Positions 1-9,484 of a DNA stretch of 64,000 nt are shown piece after piece. The position numbers and the translations under genes were made by a program. Source of the DNA: JACCXG01 sp963750935 (GTDB lineage Bacteria; Acidobacteriota; Vicinamibacteria; Vicinamibacterales; 2-12-FULL-66-21); contig CAVVSR010000007.1 in NCBI GenBank assembly GCA_963750935.1, positions 49,710 to 113,709 of the forward strand. Direction: 5' to 3'. Under the pieces are notes generated by a model that was given only the letters and a program-made list of their open reading frames with translations, was not told where the DNA came from and made no database searches. Position 1 is the first letter of the stretch. Each line of letters opens with the position of its first letter.

Positions 1-263
1 ACGGTCGATGACGACCACCCCAGCACATTGAAGCCGGCCAGATAAATCCAGTAAATGCCCGGCGGCCGCTGCTCCCAGACGTCCTGGTAGAGCAGCTGTC
101 CTCTCTCCATCCCGCGGACCGCAGAGGCCCAGAGTCCCTGATCGATCCCGAGCGGCTGCGCGATGGACGGGATGCGCGCGAGCAGCGCCGCCGCGGTGAT
201 CACGAGGAGGACGGTGACGAGAGCAGACCTGCGGCCGGGAAGGGGAGGAACGGATGCGTGCAT
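1..263 (-). CDS. GT-C-type membrane glycosyltransferase, N-terminal fragment (runs off the window)
   Basis: Only the first 87 codons are visible; the gene continues beyond base 1. The protein opens with a short basic stretch and one hydrophobic segment (about residues 14-28). This is followed by a luminal loop with G-I-D-Q-G and the motif YQDVWEQRPPGIYWIY, the 'Y-x-D-x-x-E-x-(R/K)-P-P' pattern of GT-C enzymes such as the GT39/ArnT families, which use lipid-phosphate sugars at the periplasmic face. The ATG at 263 was chosen because the frame is coding-like from there and the divergent wxcM-like gene begins about 70 bp away. Family is clear, substrate unknown. Confidence 0.7.
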   Translation of the reverse strand, partial: MHASVPPLPGRRSALVTVLLVITAAALLARIPSIAQPLGIDQGLWASAVRGMERGQLLYQDVWEQRPPGIYWIYLAGFNVLGWSSST

Positions 264-334
264 TGCGCCGGGTCGTAAGTATCGCACGCCGCCACGGCCG
301 TCCTGGTTGTCTGCGGCCCGTCCGGGACGCTACG

Positions 335-1300
335 ATGCTCAGACTTCACATGGGAACAGACCCGGCCCGCGGCAGCGGCATCTACGTCCATCCCCAGGCG
401 CTCTGCGAAAGCGGGGCCGTCGGCGAGAGCACTCGCGTCTGGGCGTTCGCGCACGTCCTGCCGGGCGCGGTCATCGGCAAGGACTGCAACATCTGCGATC
501 ACGTGTTCATCGAGAACGACGTGATCATCGGCGATCGCGTCACCATCAAGTGTGGCGTCCAGATCTGGGACGGCCTGCGCATCGCCGACGAGGTGTTCGT
601 CGGGCCGAACGTGACGTTCTCGAACGACAAGTATCCGCAGAGCAAGCGCTACCAGACCGAGGTGCTGCAGACGCACATCGGCCGCGGCGCGTCGATCGGC
701 GGCGGCGCCACCATCCTGCCCGGGCTGCGCATCGGCGCGCGCGCGCTGGTCGGCGCCGGCTCGGTGGTCACCCACGATGTCCCGGCGAGAGCGGTGGTCT
801 CGGGGAATCCGGCGCGCATCGTCGGGTATGTGGACACGCCGCGGCGCAAGGATCCGCCGGTGCTGTCCCGATCGGCGATCGAGTCGAGCCAGACGTCGGT
901 CCCCGGCGTGACGCTGCATCGACTGCCGCTCGTGGACGACCTGCGCGGCCGGCTGTCGGTCGGGGAGTTCCCGGCGCAGGTTCCGTTCGTGCCGCGGCGC
1001 TACTTCGTGGTGTTCGACGTCCCTGGCAAGGAGGTTCGCGGCGAGCACGCGCATCGGTCCTGTCACCAGTTCCTCGTGTGCCTGCGCGGCTCGTTGTCGG
1101 TGGTGGTGGACAACGGGATCACGAGCGAGGAGATTGCGCTCGACAGTCCGAACCTCGGGATCTACGTGCCGCCGATGATCTGGGCCGTGCAGTATCAGTA
1201 CACCTCGGACGCACTGCTCCTCGTGTTTGCGTCGGACCTCTACGATCCCGCCGACTACATCCGCGATTACGATGAGTTCCTCGCCGCGATCCGGCAGTAG
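335..1300 (+). CDS. WxcM/FdtD-like bifunctional sugar N-acyltransferase / 3,4-ketoisomerase
   Basis: A two-domain protein of about 321 residues. Residues ~15-160 form a left-handed beta-helix acyltransferase with hexapeptide repeats (isoleucine/valine every six residues, ending in the typical VVSGNPARIVGYV). Residues ~185-320 form a small cupin of the FdtA/QdtA/WxcM-C type with the metal-site-like GEHAH stretch and a conserved YVPPMIWAVQY segment. In characterised relatives (Xanthomonas WxcM, Shewanella FdtD) the cupin isomerises dTDP-4-keto-6-deoxyglucose and the helix domain acetylates the later 3-amino sugar. The transaminase expected between the two steps is not in this window. The reading frame is open upstream to 254, but that start would overlap the divergent gene; 335 or 350 is more likely. 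No strong Shine-Dalgarno is visible. Confidence 0.8.
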   Translation: MLRLHMGTDPARGSGIYVHPQALCESGAVGESTRVWAFAHVLPGAVIGKDCNICDHVFIENDVIIGDRVTIKCGVQIWDGLRIADEVFVGPNVTFSNDKYPQSKRYQTEVLQTHIGRGASIGGGATILPGLRIGARALVGAGSVVTHDVPARAVVSGNPARIVGYVDTPRRKDPPVLSRSAIESSQTSVPGVTLHRLPLVDDLRGRLSVGEFPAQVPFVPRRYFVVFDVPGKEVRGEHAHRSCHQFLVCLRGSLSVVVDNGITSEEIALDSPNLGIYVPPMIWAVQYQYTSDALLLVFASDLYDPADYIRDYDEFLAAIRQ

Positions 1301-1342
1301 GCCAGCGACAACGCCGGCGGCGCGCCGGGCTGCGGCGCGCGC

Positions 1343-2938
1343 ATGACCTGGTCGCCGCGGGCCGCCTGGCTGGCGATGGCTGTCCTCCTGGTCGGGCTCT
1401 GCGCGGCAGCGGTCGGTCCCGGCGTACATGAACCATGACCCGGCCTGGTACCTGCACATGGCCGGCGTCTGGCTCGACGGCGGCACGCTCTACCGCGACG
1501 TCGTCGACACCAACCCGCCGCTGATCGTTTTCCTGACGGCCGTGCCGGTGTTCGTGTCCCGGGTGCTCCATCTGCCGGGACCGTTCGTGTTCAAGGCCTT
1601 CGTGTTCGCCGCCGCCGGACTGACGATCCTCGCCGCGATACCGTTCATCCGCCGCATCTGGCACGACGAGTACGCCCGTTTCCTGATCGGCACGATGCTG
1701 GTGTTCCTGATCCTGCCGTTCGTGAAGACGGAATTCGGCCAGCGCGAGCATTTCACGGTGATGTTGACCGTGCCGTACATCCTGGCGACCTGCGCCTATG
1801 CGATCGGCCGACCCGCGGGGGCCGGGTTCGATGCGACAGCCGGCGCCCTGGCCGGACTGGGCTTCGCGATGAAGCCGCACCTCCTTGCGGGGTTCGTCGC
1901 GTTCGAGGCGGCACTCGGCCGTGGTGCGCCGCTCGCCACGCGTCTGGCTGCGGCCGGCGGCGGTCGGCGCGGCCGCGGCGGTGGCGCTCTACGGGGCCGT
2001 CGTCGTCCTGCTGGTACCCGACTACCTTTCAGTGGCGCGGGATGCGATGCAGGTCTACGGCGGCCTGAACTCGTCGGCGGCGTACCTGCTGCGCCTGGCC
2101 GATCTGCAGCTCTGGGTCGTGGGCCTGCTGCTGCTCCTGGTGCTGCGGCTGCCGCCGGCGCAGCGCGGGCCGTGCGTGCTCCTGTTCGCGGCCGCCACCG
2201 GGTTCCTGATCGCGGCGATGGTGCAGCTGAAGGGGTGGGGCTATCACCTCTATCCCTCGCGCGTGCTCATCATGCTGTTCTTCGCGGCGGTGGTCGCCGG
2301 CATCACCGACGCGCATCCGCAGGTCCTCGACGTCATACGCGGCGGAAAGCGGAGCATCAATGCGGCGGTGCTCGCCGCCGTCACGATCTGGAGCGCCCGC
2401 TACGTCGCCGAGGCGAAGAAGCCGATCGCGACGGACTACGTCTCCGCGCTCTCCGCGGTGATTCACGAGACGCGCGCTGACACGTTCGCGCTGCTCGGCA
2501 TGCAGGGGCTGGTCTATCCGGCGTTCCCGACGACGAACTATTCCGGGTACGCGCTGGGTGCTCCGGCACAACTCGCTGTGGTTCCTGCCGGGCCTCTATG
2601 AGGACGAGATGACGAGGCCCGATCACACGGACGCGTTCCGCCGGCTCGACGCGATGCCTCCGCTCGAACGCCGCTACTTCAACGAGATCGTCGACGACCT
2701 GTGCCGGAATCCGCCGGCGCTGCTCGTGATCGAACCGCCGATCCCGAACGCCCCGGTGGTGCGGCGGTCGCTCGATCTGATTCGCTACTATCGCCAGGAC
2801 CCGCGCTTCGACCGGCTGTTTTCGGCCTATGGGCCGCCCCGGACCATCGGCCTGTATGCGGCCTACGTCCGGCAGTCGCCGGCATCGTGTGGGGCGCCGC
2901 AGGCCCGCGCGATCAGCGTGTCTCCTCCGACGCCGTAG
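1343..2938 (+). pseudogene. GT-C-like polytopic membrane protein, interrupted by three frame breaks
   Basis: Three consecutive frames together encode one hydrophobic protein of about 530 residues. It starts at ATG 1343 (a hydrophobic N-terminal segment), passes through frame 1428 (PAYMNHDPAWYLHMAGVWL, then YRDVVDTNPP, the GT-C 'Y-x-D-x-x-x-x-x-PP' signature), then the frame that includes 2000-2550 (several membrane helices), and ends in the frame that stops at 2938 with a soluble tail. Breaks lie near 1400-1424, 1918-1935 and 2545-2565. Each is explained by one extra base, so this may be an intact gene with sequencing errors. The 3' end overlaps the convergent gene by 26 bp. A lipid-linked-sugar-dependent transferase is likely; substrate unknown. 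Confidence 0.6.
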
Positions 2939-4283
2939 CCGGCACGATCGACTGGCGCCAGATGTGGGCGCCGAGCACGCACATGAAGATCACGATCACG
3001 TCGGTGGAGCGGCGCTGGCGCACCTCGCCGATGTCGAGCGCGCAGCTGATCGCCATCGTGTAGAAGACGATCGCCGCGGCGAGGAAGTAGCCCAGCCTCG
3101 CCGTGGCACCGCCGCCGAGCGCGGCGACCGCGCCACGACGCGCGAACATCCAGCGGCTCGCTTCGAACAGGCTGACGCCGGCCAGCACGATCAGCTGCAG
3201 CGCGAAGACCCCGACGATGGCGACGTGGAGCAGCGTCCACAGTGCTCGAGCCGCCGCGGAGTCGAGGCTGGCCAGCTGGCCGGCGGGCGGAAACCAGTAG
3301 CCCGCGAGCGAGCGCGCGACGTCCTGCAGGTATTCCATCGGCGCGGTGCGGATCAGCGCCAGGTTCATCTTCACGAGATACGCCGACAGGTCGGGCTTCG
3401 AGAGGCCCGTCGCCGCCATCAGCTCGGGGCGCGCCGCCCAGATCGTCTGCGTGCCGGTGTGCAGGCCGCCACGCCTGGTGATCTCGCGATCGCGCTCCCT
3501 CACGAGGATCTCGCGGACGGTGGCGTACTCGTCCGGGAGCCGCTCGACGAACGTCATCGTCTTCGTGGAGAGGTGGAAGCCGAGGGACGGCGTCAGGCCG
3601 AAGTAGCCGACCCGCGAATAGTTCGCCGACGCGGCGGCGCCGACCAGCGCAACGGTTCCGGCGATCAGCACCACGCTCGCCGCCACGGCACGTCGCACCG
3701 AAAGCGCGCGGTCCCGGCAGAGCCTCGCGAACGCCAGCAGGGTCGCGGCCAGTGCCGGCGCGAGCAGCTGAAAGGCGGGACGCGTCAGCGCGCTGGCGCC
3801 GAACGCGAGGGCGCTCAGCACGAGCAGCCAGCGCGATCCGTTCGTGACACCGAACACCAGGCAGACGAGCCCGGCGACGAGCGTGAACTGCGCCAGCGTT
3901 TCCGTCATCACGTGTGCGGCGGGCTCGACGTAGGGCGGGAGCAGGAGCAGCACGCAGAAGGCGAACACCGCGGTGCGTCCAACGCCTGCGGCCCGGAGGA
4001 GCGCAGCCAGCAGCGCAACCGACGCCAGATGGATCGCCAGAGACGCGAAGAACAGCAGCCGCGTCGCGTGTCCGGTCGATCCGGTCAGGACGAGAAAGAT
4101 CGGATAGCCCGGCGTGCGGTCGTGCAGCGTGTCGAGGCGGAAGTCGGCGAGATCGCGGGCGACTTCGAGGTACTGCGGCGAGTCTCCTTCGAGCACCGGC
4201 GCCTGCGGCCACAGCCACCCATAGAGCACGAACGCCGCCGCGAACAGCACCGCGTACCGCGCCGCCGACCGGGCCCGCGTCAC
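2913..4283 (-). CDS. GT39/GT-C-like integral membrane glycosyltransferase
   Basis: 456 residues with about ten hydrophobic helices. Near the N-terminus the motif EGDSPQYLEVARDL, followed by DRTPGYPIFL, matches the first luminal loop of GT-C mannosyl/arabinosyl-transferase-like proteins (acidic residue, then an R-x-P-GYP stretch). The start is GTG at 4283, overlapping the stop of the upstream GT2 gene in a GTGA. This is the layout of a DPM1/GtrB-type enzyme making polyprenyl-phosphate sugar and a membrane transferase using it, so the pair probably acts on one donor. The C-terminal RQ-RSTD region is a short cytoplasmic or periplasmic tail. Acceptor and sugar cannot be told from the sequence. 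Confidence 0.75.
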   Translation of the reverse strand: MTRARSAARYAVLFAAAFVLYGWLWPQAPVLEGDSPQYLEVARDLADFRLDTLHDRTPGYPIFLVLTGSTGHATRLLFFASLAIHLASVALLAALLRAAGVGRTAVFAFCVLLLLPPYVEPAAHVMTETLAQFTLVAGLVCLVFGVTNGSRWLLVLSALAFGASALTRPAFQLLAPALAATLLAFARLCRDRALSVRRAVAASVVLIAGTVALVGAAASANYSRVGYFGLTPSLGFHLSTKTMTFVERLPDEYATVREILVRERDREITRRGGLHTGTQTIWAARPELMAATGLSKPDLSAYLVKMNLALIRTAPMEYLQDVARSLAGYWFPPAGQLASLDSAAARALWTLLHVAIVGVFALQLIVLAGVSLFEASRWMFARRGAVAALGGGATARLGYFLAAAIVFYTMAISCALDIGEVRQRRSTDVIVIFMCVLGAHIWRQSIVPATASEETR

Positions 4284-5248
4284 TCCCCGGCGGCGTGAAT
4301 GTCGGCGCGGTGCGGACCGCGCCGTCGCTCGTGAGTCGCCGCTGACTTGACGATGAAGTTGGGACGGCCGCGCGAGTTCTGCAGCGACAGCCAGAGATAC
4401 TGCCCGATGATGCCGAGGCCGAGCGCCGTCGAGCCGCCGAAGAACGTGATCACCAGCATCAGCGGCGTGTAGCCGAGCACCGGAATCCGTCCGAGCGACC
4501 ACATCACCAGCACCGTCAGACCGGCGGCGATCGCCAGCGTCGTGCCGATGACGCCGATGACCAGCAGCGCGCGGATCGGGAGATCGGTGAAGCTGAAGAT
4601 GCTGTCGGTCGCGTAGCGGAGGCGCGCGAAGAACGTCCAGGCGCTCCGGCCCTCCAGCCGTGGCTGCCGTTCGTAGGGCACGTAGGCGCGCCGGAACCCG
4701 ACCCAGAGCAGCAGCGCGATCAGGTTGGTGGTGACCTCGCGCAGCTCGAGGAGCTGATCGCGGACCTGGCGCGTGCAGCCGAACACGTCGATCCCGCCCT
4801 TCGGGATGTCCTTGATGACGAAGCGGCGATACAGACCCCAGAACAGGTCCGAGGTGATCCGCGCCAGCCACGGATCGGCCCGCCGGGTGCGGTGGCCGAG
4901 GACGACGTCGGTGCTGCCGGATGTCAGCAGCGCGTGAAACTTCAGGACCAGGTCCGGCGGCTCCTGCAGGTCGGCGGCGATCACCGCCATGTACTCGCCA
5001 CGCGCGCTCGCCAGCCCGGCCACGATCGCGGGAAACGACCCGAAGTTTCGACTGAGCTCGATCAGCTGCGATCGCACCGTCCAGGTCGGCAGGTGCCGCT
5101 GCAGCACCGCCAGCGAGGCGTCCGGGCTGCCGTCCACCACGAACACGATCTCGATGTCGGGGAGCTGCTCGGCGAGCCGCTCGAGCTCGCCGAACAAACG
5201 AGGCAGATTCTCCTCGTTCCTGTAGACGGGAATGACCAGCGACAGCAT
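4280..5248 (-). CDS. GT2 polyprenyl-phosphate glycosyltransferase (DPM1/GtrB-like)
   Basis: 322 residues. Residues 1-~220 are a GT-A fold GT2 domain beginning MLSLVIPVYRNEENL, with the nucleotide-sugar motif FVVDGSPD, the catalytic-site AADLQEPPD, and a conserved GHRTRRADPW segment. Two transmembrane helices follow at ~225-290, the architecture of GtrB/ArnC/DPM1 relatives that load glucose, mannose or modified arabinose onto undecaprenyl phosphate at the cytoplasmic face. The start at 5248 is set by alignment to the family; an upstream extension would translate the heptamer repeat. A TATAAT box on the minus strand (5273-5268) lies 19 nt upstream. Coupled by GTGA overlap to the downstream GT-C gene. 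Confidence 0.88.
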   Translation of the reverse strand: MLSLVIPVYRNEENLPRLFGELERLAEQLPDIEIVFVVDGSPDASLAVLQRHLPTWTVRSQLIELSRNFGSFPAIVAGLASARGEYMAVIAADLQEPPDLVLKFHALLTSGSTDVVLGHRTRRADPWLARITSDLFWGLYRRFVIKDIPKGGIDVFGCTRQVRDQLLELREVTTNLIALLLWVGFRRAYVPYERQPRLEGRSAWTFFARLRYATDSIFSFTDLPIRALLVIGVIGTTLAIAAGLTVLVMWSLGRIPVLGYTPLMLVITFFGGSTALGLGIIGQYLWLSLQNSRGRPNFIVKSAATHERRRGPHRADIHAAGE

Positions 5249-5313
5249 CGGGGTCTCGGCGGAGGCGATTATAGGTGGATCGCGTCGTGATCGGTGATCG
5301 GGGATCGGGACGG

Positions 5314-5375
5314 GGATTCGGGACTCGGGACTCGGGACTCGGGACTCGGGATTCGGGACTCGGGATTCGGGACTA
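5314..5375. repeat. Tandem heptamer repeat (GGACTCG/GGATTCG, about nine units)
   Basis: Eight full 7-bp units (GGATTCG or GGACTCG) plus a partial unit sit between the end of the multi-helix gene (5373) and the GT2 start (5248). Only the third/fourth position varies. This is one of seven loci in the window with strict 7-bp periodicity but different core words. Confidence 0.9.
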
Positions 5376-7224
5376 GTGCCTGGCACTGTCCGCGAACATA
5401 CGGCGCGGCGGCACGACGAGCGGGCGGATGCGGCCACCGCTGTAGTAGAAGAAGCGCGGCAGGTTCTCGAGGAGCGCGGGCGCGACGGTGAGCGTGACCT
5501 GCTGGCCGGACGGCCCGTAGGGCTCGGCGCGCACGAATCCGAGCGGCGTCTGCATCTCGAGACTCCCGCCGAGCGGCAGCGGCCGATCGAACGACCGCAG
5601 ATCCTCCGACAGCAGGAAGTTGTCGCGGTAGCGCTCGGCCGTGATGACGATGCGGTCGGCGCCCTCCCAGCGGACGTCGATCGGGCTGTCGATCCGGACG
5701 ACGCGCGCGACGACCTGGAACAGGGCCGGCATGCAGCCGCGCGGCGGCTCGAACGTCTCGTAATAGAAGTGGTTGTAGACCCCGCGGAGACCGACCGGGC
5801 TGGTCACGAAGACGACGTGGCCGGCGCCGCACGAGGGCTTGAGCGCCTCGTCGACCATGGCTGCTCCTTCGGCCGTCAGCGCGCCGGCCCACTTCCAGTC
5901 GCGGATCTTCTTGCCGACCTCGACCCCCGACACGGCCAGGACCAGCATGACGCCAACGATCGCGAGCGTGAAGCGTCGTCCGCGCAGCTCGGCCACGAGC
6001 ACCGCGGCGATCAGCGAAATCGCCGCCGACGGCAGATACAGGTAGCGCTTGCCCTCGGTCAGCGCCGAGATCGGCAGCAGCGTGGAGACAGCCAGCGCAG
6101 CGAGGAACCAGAACCGCGCATCGCTGACCAGTCGCGGCCACACGAGCAGTAGAGCGATCGCGGCCAGCGATAGCGCGATCAGCCCGCCGATCCAATACGC
6201 GGAGACGTCGGGATTCAGGTAGAAGGGCAGTCTCGGAGATCTCCGCAACCGGCGAGAACAGATGGAACAGCGCGAAGCCCGCGACCGCGAGCTTCTCGGC
6301 CGCGAGACGCGCAGCGATCCGGACCGCTCGACCATGCGGCCGCCGCGCCGCGGCCGCGATCCCGATCAGCCGCGAGCCGCGCGACCGGTGACTGGCGTGC
6401 GCGCGAGTCGAGCAGCCGGTTGCGAAGCACGCTTCCACCGCGCCACCGGCAGAGCGACGGTCGCGCCAGCCAGGAGCACGATGAACATCAGCAGCTTCGG
6501 CAGGCGACTCGCGCCGCCGGTGGCGGAGACGCCGCCGCCGAGCGAACGCATCGCCGCACAGACCCCAGCGCCAGCAGCCAGGGATGAGACGCCGCACGGT
6601 CGTCCGCGTGCCGTCGCATCGCGACAGAAGACGAGCCCAGCCGGCCGCGGCGATCGGCAGCGCGACGGCGGACTCCTTGGAGAGCACCGCCAGCGCGAAC
6701 AGGAACGCCGGCAGCACGCGCGCACGCTCGGCGCGCATGGTCCACCAGATCGCCGCCAGCGCGAACGTCGTCGCGAGCAGGTCGAACCGGGCCGAGATCC
6801 ACATCACCGCCTCGTGGTTCGAGGCGTGCAGCGCGAACAGCAGCGCCGCGATCGGGCCGGCGAGCGAATCGGGCGAGAGCCGCCGGCCGATCAGCAGGAC
6901 GAGGATCGTGTTGATCGTATGGAGGAGCAGGTTCGTCAGGTGGAACTGCCGCGCCTCGGCGCCGGCGACGGCGTAGTCCACCGCGTGCGCGACGAAGCCG
7001 ATCGGGCGGTAGTACTCGAAGAACTCGGCGCCGAAGAAGCGCAGGACGTCGGCGGGGCCGGCGAGCGCCCGCAGCCGATGCAGGATCATGAAGTCGTCGC
7101 CGACGAAGCCGGCGGTGAGGCCGGGGGCATAGAGCAGCAGGGTGATGCCGGCGATCACCGCGCCGGCCAGCGCGGCGCCGCCGCGGCTGAGGCCCGCGGA
7201 ACCGGGCGACGCCGGGACGGTCAC
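5373..7224 (-). pseudogene. TMTC/GT-C-like polytopic membrane protein, multiply frame-broken
   Basis: About 617 codons of one protein are spread over all three minus frames. The N-terminal part (start GTG 7224) has the first-loop motif GFVGDDFMILHRL, then YYRPIGF, then HLTNLLLHTIN and HASNHEAVMWISARFDLLAT, the arrangement of TMTC-type/DUF1736-neighbour GT-C proteins. The C-terminal ~280 residues (5373-6215) hold four or five helices and a soluble periplasmic domain. Frame breaks occur near 6590, 6560, 6420, 6330 and 6215. It is the most damaged gene in the window: either decaying or a patch of poor sequence. GTG 7224 overlaps the methyltransferase stop (GTGA). Confidence 0.6.
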
Positions 7225-7892
7225 GGGCGGCGCTTCCTGCAGGCGACGTGGTAGCCGCTGGTCATGATGCCCTGCTCGGGGACCGTGCGCTGCGAGTCGC
7301 CGTACTCCTCGGTGATCAGGCCGGACAGCGGCTTGAGCATGCGCGCCGCGACCAGCCAGCCCGCTCGGAGCGGGGCGTAGCCCAGCGTGCGCGCCTGCAT
7401 CCCGAGCCGCTGCACCAGCACCGCCAGCGTCCCCACCGAATCGGTCTCCTCCTCGAGCCGGACGATCTCGAACTCGCGCAGGAGATGCCGCAGGCCGTAC
7501 TTCGTGAAGCGGAAGTAGTCGTGCGGCGCGTCGTGGATGGGAAACAGGAACCGCGTGGTCAGCACCAGCAGGCCGCCCGGCTTGAGCACGCGGTGCATCT
7601 CGTCGATCGCCCGCTGCGGCTCGGGGACGTGCTCGAGCATCTCCGTGCAGAGGACGAGATCGAAGGCGGCGTCACGCACCGGCAAGGCTCGCGCATCGCC
7701 GACGATCGCGACGCCGGCGCCCGGCCGCAGGTCGAGACCGACGCGGCGAGGGAAGTGGGCGGCATACGGACCGGTCTGGGCGCCGAGATCGAGGGTCAGC
7801 CCGTCGCTGGCGTGTGCGGCGATGAACCGGTCGAGGGTGACGCGCGTGAGCTTGCGCGAGAGCACGCGGCCGACGCGCTTGGAGAGGGTCAT
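7221..7892 (-). CDS. Class I SAM-dependent methyltransferase (Methyltransf_11)
   Basis: 223 residues. Motif I is TLDLGAQTGPYAAHF (residues ~33-47), followed by an acidic residue after the second strand (GLDLRPGA), motif 'DAAFDLVLCTEMLEHVPEP' and the post-motif LKPGGLLVLTTRF. These are all hallmarks of small-molecule/sugar methyltransferases of the UbiE/Methyltransf_11 type. It lies in a minus-strand run of glycan genes and overlaps the next gene by 4 bp (GTGA). A role in O-methylating a surface sugar or a lipid carrier is an inference; no substrate motif is visible. Confidence 0.85.
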   Translation of the reverse strand: MTLSKRVGRVLSRKLTRVTLDRFIAAHASDGLTLDLGAQTGPYAAHFPRRVGLDLRPGAGVAIVGDARALPVRDAAFDLVLCTEMLEHVPEPQRAIDEMHRVLKPGGLLVLTTRFLFPIHDAPHDYFRFTKYGLRHLLREFEIVRLEEETDSVGTLAVLVQRLGMQARTLGYAPLRAGWLVAARMLKPLSGLITEEYGDSQRTVPEQGIMTSGYHVACRKRRP

Positions 7893-7941
7893 GCGGGCGA
7901 CTGGCGGGCCGCGAGCGGCGACGCGGACGTCGGCACCCGAG

Positions 7942-8142
7942 CTACCCGCCGCCCACGAAGTTCACGATCTCGATCGTGTCCCCCTCGCCGATCATGGCCG
8001 TCGCGTACTGCGCTCGCTTGATGATGGTCAGGTTGTGCTCGACGGCGACGCGCCGCGGATCGATCTTCAGATCCTCGAGCAGCTGCAGCACCGTTCTGGG
8101 TCCCGCGATCTCGTGCGGATCTCCGTTGAGCCGGATGGTCAA
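7942..8142 (-). CDS. thiS: ThiS/MoaD-family sulfur carrier protein (orphan)
   Basis: 66 residues with the beta-grasp ThiS pattern: MTIRLNGDPHEI at the N-terminus, a VAVEHNLTII strand, GDTIEIVNFVGGG at the end. The C-terminal Gly-Gly is the site of adenylation and thiocarboxylation in ThiS. Start is TTG at 8142, overlapping the GT4 stop (TTGA). Known role: sulfur donor for the thiazole of thiamine, with ThiF and ThiG. None of those partners is within the window, so the location in a glycan cluster is unusual. ThiS is a better match than MoaD because of its length and the FVGGG ending. Confidence 0.85.
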   Translation of the reverse strand: MTIRLNGDPHEIAGPRTVLQLLEDLKIDPRRVAVEHNLTIIKRAQYATAMIGEGDTIEIVNFVGGG

Positions 8143-9472
8143 ATCTTACTCCAGGGAATCGGCACGCCGAACTCGCCAAGCGTGCGCTCCAGCAGCCCGC
8201 TGCCGTCGTCGGTCAGATGCGCGGGCAGCGGCGGAGCGGGCGCGGCCGCGGCGGCGGCGAGCGGAAGGATGCGGCGGTAGTCGTCGATCATCGCGGCCTG
8301 CGAATGCTCGCGCATCCAGTAGTCGCGTGCGGCGCCGCCGAGCGCCTGCCGCAGCGCGGCGTCGCCGGCGAGCCGGCGCATCGCGAGGCGCAGGGAATGA
8401 TCCTCGTCCAGGATGTCCACCGCGACGGTGACCGGGGCGGCACCGCTGTGGTCGGTTGACCTCCAGGTCCGCGGATCGATCGACGGCGCGTCGGCGGTGT
8501 GACCGAGGTCGATGACGATCGACGCGCGTCCGGCCGCCAGGCATCGCAGCCACGGGCCGGAGATCTCGCGGGCGGTGGGCCAGCGCAGATTCAGCGTCAC
8601 GTCGCTGGCGGCGATGGCGTCGGTGAGCTCGTCGTCTGACTCGAGATAGCCGGTGCGCGTGACGGCGTCCTCGAGGCGATGCCGGCGAACGTCGGCGACG
8701 AGATCGTAGTGCGCCGCCTCGGGTCCGGCGAGCAGCAGCCGTGCGGACGGGATCGAAGGGCGGATCGCCGCGAACGCGTCGAGGATCTGCGGCAGGCGCT
8801 TCTCCGGCGTCAGTCCGCCGAAACACCCGAACACGACGGCCTCGTCTGGAATGCCGAGGCGGCGGCGCGCGGCCGACCCGCGCGCGGCCGCCTCGCGATC
8901 GGCGAGCGCCGTGCCATGGCCGAGCCGAACGTATTCGACGTGCGCCGCCGGCACGGTGCGGCCGATGCTGTCGGCGATGACGCGGCTGTGCACGGCGACG
9001 AGCCTGGCGGTCGCGGCAACCAGCCGCGTGAACGGCCACTCGTAATGCAGGAACGAATCGAAGCCGGCGATCGCGAGCTCGGCGCCGTCGGCCGGCGCGT
9101 CCGGCTCGTTGGCCGCGAACTCGCGGCGGTAATGGTCCGCGCGGCGCTCACGCAACAGCAACGCGGCGCGGGCGTGATGCAGGTGCGCGTCGTGCAGCGA
9201 TGGTCAGTCCCGGATAGCGGAAGAGATACGGCCACTGGTAATCGTGATGCGACGAGTTCCCGAGCTGATAGACGGTGAGGTCGTACGGGCTGCGTGCGAT
9301 GTTCCCAGACGAAGTCGTGAGCCGAACGAACCGCGTCAGCGATGGGATGTACCAACTCGTGCACGAAGACGTCGACGTCGTGCTCGCGTCGAAGCGCCGG
9401 GACCAGCTCAGCACTGCAGCTGGCAATGCCCGATCGGACTGGCGGCATCGGGCTGAACCACGCGAGACGCAT
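8139..9472 (-). CDS. GT4 family glycosyltransferase (GT-B fold), two frame breaks
   Basis: About 444 residues over three minus frames. It starts MRLAWFSPMPPVRSGIA (a GT4 N-terminal 'P-x-x-SGIA' loop), moves frame near 9300 (PYDLTVYQLGN, typical second strand), again near 9200 (LHDAHLHHARA), then is open to 8139. The C-terminal half carries the nucleotide-sugar-binding Rossmann domain: FGCFGGLTPEKRLPQILDAF (residues ~235-255) and the E-x7-E-like stretch around TAREISGPWLRCLAAGRASIV. Both breaks are single extra bases, so the gene is probably whole in the organism. It has no Shine-Dalgarno; a TACAAT box ends 6 nt before the ATG, so the mRNA may be leaderless. A 23-codon second copy of its 5' end lies at 11930-12000. 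Confidence 0.75.
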
Positions 9473-9484
9473 CGAGTGATTGTA
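9473..9484 (-). promoter_or_regulatory. Candidate leaderless promoter (-10 TACAAT) of the GT4 gene
   Basis: On the minus strand TACAAT (9484-9479) is followed by exactly six bases and then the ATG at 9472, the spacing that would start transcription at the A of the start codon. The same box and spacing are preserved in the diverged second copy (12012-12001). No clear -35 was found. Confidence 0.45.

Noticed and set aside
5314..5375. Possible CRISPR or minisatellite-type array
   Set aside because: Units are 7 bp with no spacers and no cas genes nearby; classed as heptamer repeats.
1343..7224. Programmed ribosomal frameshifting as explanation of the frame breaks
   Set aside because: The break sites share no slippery sequence or downstream structure and hit unrelated genes; insertion-type sequencing errors explain them better.
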